Source of the DNA: a virus
Virus record (IMG/VR): IMGVR_UViG_3300017962_000146
Span: 1-21,619 of that record
DNA length: 21,619 nt
Reading direction: 5' to 3' (one strand)
Positions within the stretch are counted from its first letter, which is position 1; each line of letters begins with the position of its first letter. Of the stretch, positions 19,492 through 21,619 are shown one piece after another. The notes below the pieces were generated by a model. That model saw nothing but the letters and a program-made list of their open reading frames with translations, was not told the origin of the DNA and made no database searches. A program made the translations under genes and the position numbers.

Positions 19492-21213
19492 TTACGCTGC
19501 TATTTTTGAAAAGTTTTTAGTTTTTACAAATTCTAGTTTACGATCAAACTTGTTCTCTAGAACCTCACCTTTGTGTGATATTATAAAGACATTTGTATCT
19601 TTGTCAAGCGTCTCTAGAATTTTAGTGAGGTTATCAATACCATCAGCATCTAAGCTGCTATCGAAAGTTTCATCTAGAATTAGAAGATTGGTTGCAATGC
19701 TATTCTTCATTCGCGCAACCTGACGCCATGTGAATAACAAGGCGAGGTCTATGCGTTGCTTCTCGCCTTCGCTGAACGACGAATAGGAGAAGGCATCTCG
19801 ATGACGAGATCGGATTGTTTCATTGAATCCTTCGTCCAAATCGAAGTGGACATAAAAGTCGAGTACTTGAAGGTATTGATTCGTGAGTTTGTTAATAACG
19901 GGCAAGTATTGTTTGATGATTTTGGTTTTGATTCCGGAGTCTTTGAGCAACTCTGTAATAACGTTATTATATTCCCGTTCTTCCGCGAGTTCCAGTTTCC
20001 TCGACACGACCTCCTCACGAGATCTTCGTAGATCCTCAAGCGTAGATTTTGCGGTTTGCAAACTATCCAAGTCCTGCCCCCCTGCGGATAATTCATCACA
20101 TAAACCTTGTATTTGCCGCTTGAGTCTTTTAATGTCACGCCTGTGCATTTCGACATCTTGGAGCTTAGATGTTTCTTCGGACAAAATGTTTTCATTCCAC
20201 GTCATCTCATCATAGTGTTTTGCTATTTTGAAGGAGAGTGTGAGCTTGGCGTCTTCGATCTCTCCTTTCGCGTCGAAAGTTTCTCTGAACTTTTTACTTT
20301 TGATATCAGCGGCGATCTCTTGATCACAGGTGGGACATGTGTCGTTATCCTCATAGAATTTCACATCCTTGTCAAACTTTTTAATCTTCTGATCAAACTG
20401 AAAATCATATTTCTCAAGTTCGTCAATCTTTCTTTTTGTTTCAAACAACAACTTCTCTACTTCTCGAAGTCCAGTATCGGTATACTCTTCAACGAGTTTC
20501 TCCAGACGGGCCAACTCTGCTTGCTGCTCTTTGAGTTCAGACTCTAGTTTATCTTTAGCAGTTTCAGAGATTTTTTCTAATTCAGATATATGTTCTTCCT
20601 GAGCATCTATCTTAGTTTTAACAAGTTCAAGTTCGTATTCATTCTCCTTGATAGTTTCTTTCAGCAAAGATACCTTCTCTTTTAGAAGGTTGTTCATTTT
20701 TGAGAACACATTAATATCTAATAGGTCCTCAATGACTTCACGGCGATGTTGTGCGGGGAGTTGCATAAAAGGAATAAAACTGCTACTCCCCAGCACAACG
20801 ACCTGATGAAACGACTTGTGATTGAGCTTAAGAATATTTTGCTCAAGTATTTTTTGATACTCTTTATTATGCGAGTCCTGATTAAACAGCCTGCCTGTGT
20901 TTGGCATACCATACCATATCTCAAACACAGTAGGTTTGATACCGCGACGAATAGTGTAAGCTTGTGCGCCGACCTCAAAGTAGACTTCAACAAGACAATC
21001 TTTGTTGTTGATTGAGTTCACCAGTTGCGGTTTATTAACACTGCGATGTGCTTTACCAAAAAGCGCGAACGACAAAGCATCAAGCATTGTAGATTTGCCA
21101 GAACCATTTTGACCCACAATCAAAGTAGTCGGAGTTTCGTCCAAAGCAATGTCGGTCCAATGATCGCCAGTGCTTAGGAAATTTTTATAACGAAGGTGTT
21201 TAAATTTTATCAT
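19492..21213 (-). CDS. 46: Recombination endonuclease subunit, T4 gp46 (Rad50/SbcC-like), 573 aa
   Basis: ABC-type ATPase that works with gp47 to resect DNA ends for UvsX recombination and to degrade host DNA. Walker A is GQNGSGKS (34-41). A long coiled coil (about 170-290) leads to the zinc-hook CPTC (293-296), and a second coiled coil runs about 340-415. The ABC signature is FSEGEKQRIDLA (480-491) and Walker B LLILDET (510-516), with a D-loop SSLD. Length is close to T4's 560. The start overlaps the gp47 stop by ATGA and has only a weak ribosome-binding site, so it probably depends on coupling. Confidence 0.97.
   Translation of the reverse strand: MIKFKHLRYKNFLSTGDHWTDIALDETPTTLIVGQNGSGKSTMLDALSFALFGKAHRSVNKPQLVNSINNKDCLVEVYFEVGAQAYTIRRGIKPTVFEIWYGMPNTGRLFNQDSHNKEYQKILEQNILKLNHKSFHQVVVLGSSSFIPFMQLPAQHRREVIEDLLDINVFSKMNNLLKEKVSLLKETIKENEYELELVKTKIDAQEEHISELEKISETAKDKLESELKEQQAELARLEKLVEEYTDTGLREVEKLLFETKRKIDELEKYDFQFDQKIKKFDKDVKFYEDNDTCPTCDQEIAADIKSKKFRETFDAKGEIEDAKLTLSFKIAKHYDEMTWNENILSEETSKLQDVEMHRRDIKRLKRQIQGLCDELSAGGQDLDSLQTAKSTLEDLRRSREEVVSRKLELAEEREYNNVITELLKDSGIKTKIIKQYLPVINKLTNQYLQVLDFYVHFDLDEGFNETIRSRHRDAFSYSSFSEGEKQRIDLALLFTWRQVARMKNSIATNLLILDETFDSSLDADGIDNLTKILETLDKDTNVFIISHKGEVLENKFDRKLEFVKTKNFSKIAA
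19580..19607 (-). promoter_or_regulatory. Perfect-consensus sigma70 promoter inside gp46, upstream of gp45
   Basis: Minus strand: TTGACA (19607-19602), 16-base spacer, TATAAT (19585-19580); all 12 bases match. It is located in the 3' end of the gp46 gene, and the expected start lies about 90 bases ahead of the gp45 ATG (19484). It should drive clamp and clamp-loader genes. Confidence 0.7.
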
Positions 21214-21619
21214 AAAATTTCTAAATTCTGAGCTTCAACCATGAGTTCACGAACCTTTGATTTGATTCGTTCTTTATTAAGATCGGTGTCCACAGCATCG
21301 ATATAAGTATAAAGTAAATCGTCTGTGCTGTCAAGGGCCAAGTTTTCGTCATCCACTTGTGCACCGGCAAAATCTTGAAAAGTTTCTGCTATTTGTAAAC
21401 CATATACAGATCTTTGATTGATACGATCAATAAATTTTTCAAACTCAATAGGTTTAGATTTATTAACGACGATTAACTTAACAAATTTGTTGTCAAGGTA
21501 TTGAAGATTCTGAACAGCATATGAATTCTTCTGGGTATCGTCGTAATATATTTTCTCAAAAATTTTGATTGGATTCTCAACAGCAGTTAACTCGCGAGTA
21601 TCTGTATCAAATACATGAA
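21210..21619 (-). CDS. 47: Recombination endonuclease subunit, T4 gp47 (Mre11/SbcD-like), C-terminal part
   Basis: The frame enters from the right edge and ends with TGA at 21210-21212; 135 complete sense codons are visible. It begins HVFDTDTRELTAVENP, which corresponds to the 'W-x-x-x-DT-x-TRE-x-x-x-x-x-NP' region that follows the nuclease domain of T4 gp47, then a helical C-terminal domain that contacts gp46. The metallophosphatase motifs lie outside the window. The gp46 start overlaps its stop (ATGA), the standard 47-46 coupling of T4-like phages. Confidence 0.92.
   Translation of the reverse strand, partial: HVFDTDTRELTAVENPIKIFEKIYYDDTQKNSYAVQNLQYLDNKFVKLIVVNKSKPIEFEKFIDRINQRSVYGLQIAETFQDFAGAQVDDENLALDSTDDLLYTYIDAVDTDLNKERIKSKVRELMVEAQNLEIL
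21306..21334 (-). promoter_or_regulatory. Near-consensus sigma70 promoter inside gp47, upstream of gp46
   Basis: Minus strand: TTGACA (21334-21329), 17-base spacer, TATACT (21311-21306). The expected start is about 85 bases ahead of the gp46 ATG at 21213. It has the same placement as the promoters inside gp46 and gp41. Confidence 0.55.

Noticed and set aside
19749-20195. 148-codon minus-strand frame inside gp46
   Set aside because: It lies wholly within gp46 in another frame; gp46 is certain from its ATPase and zinc-hook motifs.

Overview
The window is a block of the core replication and recombination region of a T4-like myovirus genome (tailed dsDNA phage). The order on the minus strand, gp47 (partial) - gp46 - gp45 - small ORF - gp44 - gp62 - RegA - ... 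- Hsp20 - ... - gp43 - ... - UvsX - ... - gp41, and the Hsp20 gene resemble marine T4-like phages (cyanophage/pelagiphage type) more than enteric T4. No photosynthesis genes are present. A small secreted protein with an alphaproteobacterial-looking Cys/Trp motif hints at a non-cyanobacterial Gram-negative host, but the host cannot be fixed from this sequence. Every supported gene lies on the minus strand, packed with ATGA/TAATG/TGATG overlaps. No gene-free stretch exceeds 300 bases, and I saw no tRNA, CRISPR array, insertion sequence or integrase.

Layout, following transcription (high to low coordinates). 21619-18572: gp47 C-terminus, gp46, sliding clamp gp45 and a small helical protein. 18571-16362: clamp loader gp44/gp62, translational repressor RegA and a JmjC/cupin-type oxygenase. 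16357-15170: strong promoter, a ROSE-like RNA thermometer and hsp20, then four tiny secreted or membrane proteins, three of them found only by reading the short frames. 15108-10970: GT25-like glycosyltransferase, DNA polymerase gp43 with a promoter so close that its mRNA would be leaderless, and an archaeo-eukaryotic-primase-like protein overlapping gp43. 10961-6487: a degenerate nucleotide-sugar-dehydrogenase-like protein, UvsX, a GT17 glycosyltransferase, a conserved acidic protein and helicase gp41. 6478-4373: small accessory proteins (DUF3310, DDIFDFGF-type protein, LPP20-like lipoprotein, Sm-like protein) ending in a rho-independent terminator. 4258-2128: peroxiredoxin, ribbon-helix-helix protein, unknown ORF, cupin and a second GT25-like glycosyltransferase. 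2073-1: three short transcription units, each with a TTGACT-type promoter, encoding a metalloprotease-like protein, a SpoT/MESH1-type (p)ppGpp hydrolase and small unknowns.

The core genes together make the replisome (polymerase, clamp, loader, helicase, candidate primase) and the recombination machinery (UvsX, gp46/47). Accessory genes point to host takeover: alarmone removal, redox protection, glycan or DNA glycosylation, envelope microproteins and heat-inducible chaperoning. Several near-consensus sigma70 promoters are nested in the 3' ends of core genes, roughly 90-105 bases ahead of the next start, suggesting host-polymerase-driven expression of individual replication modules.
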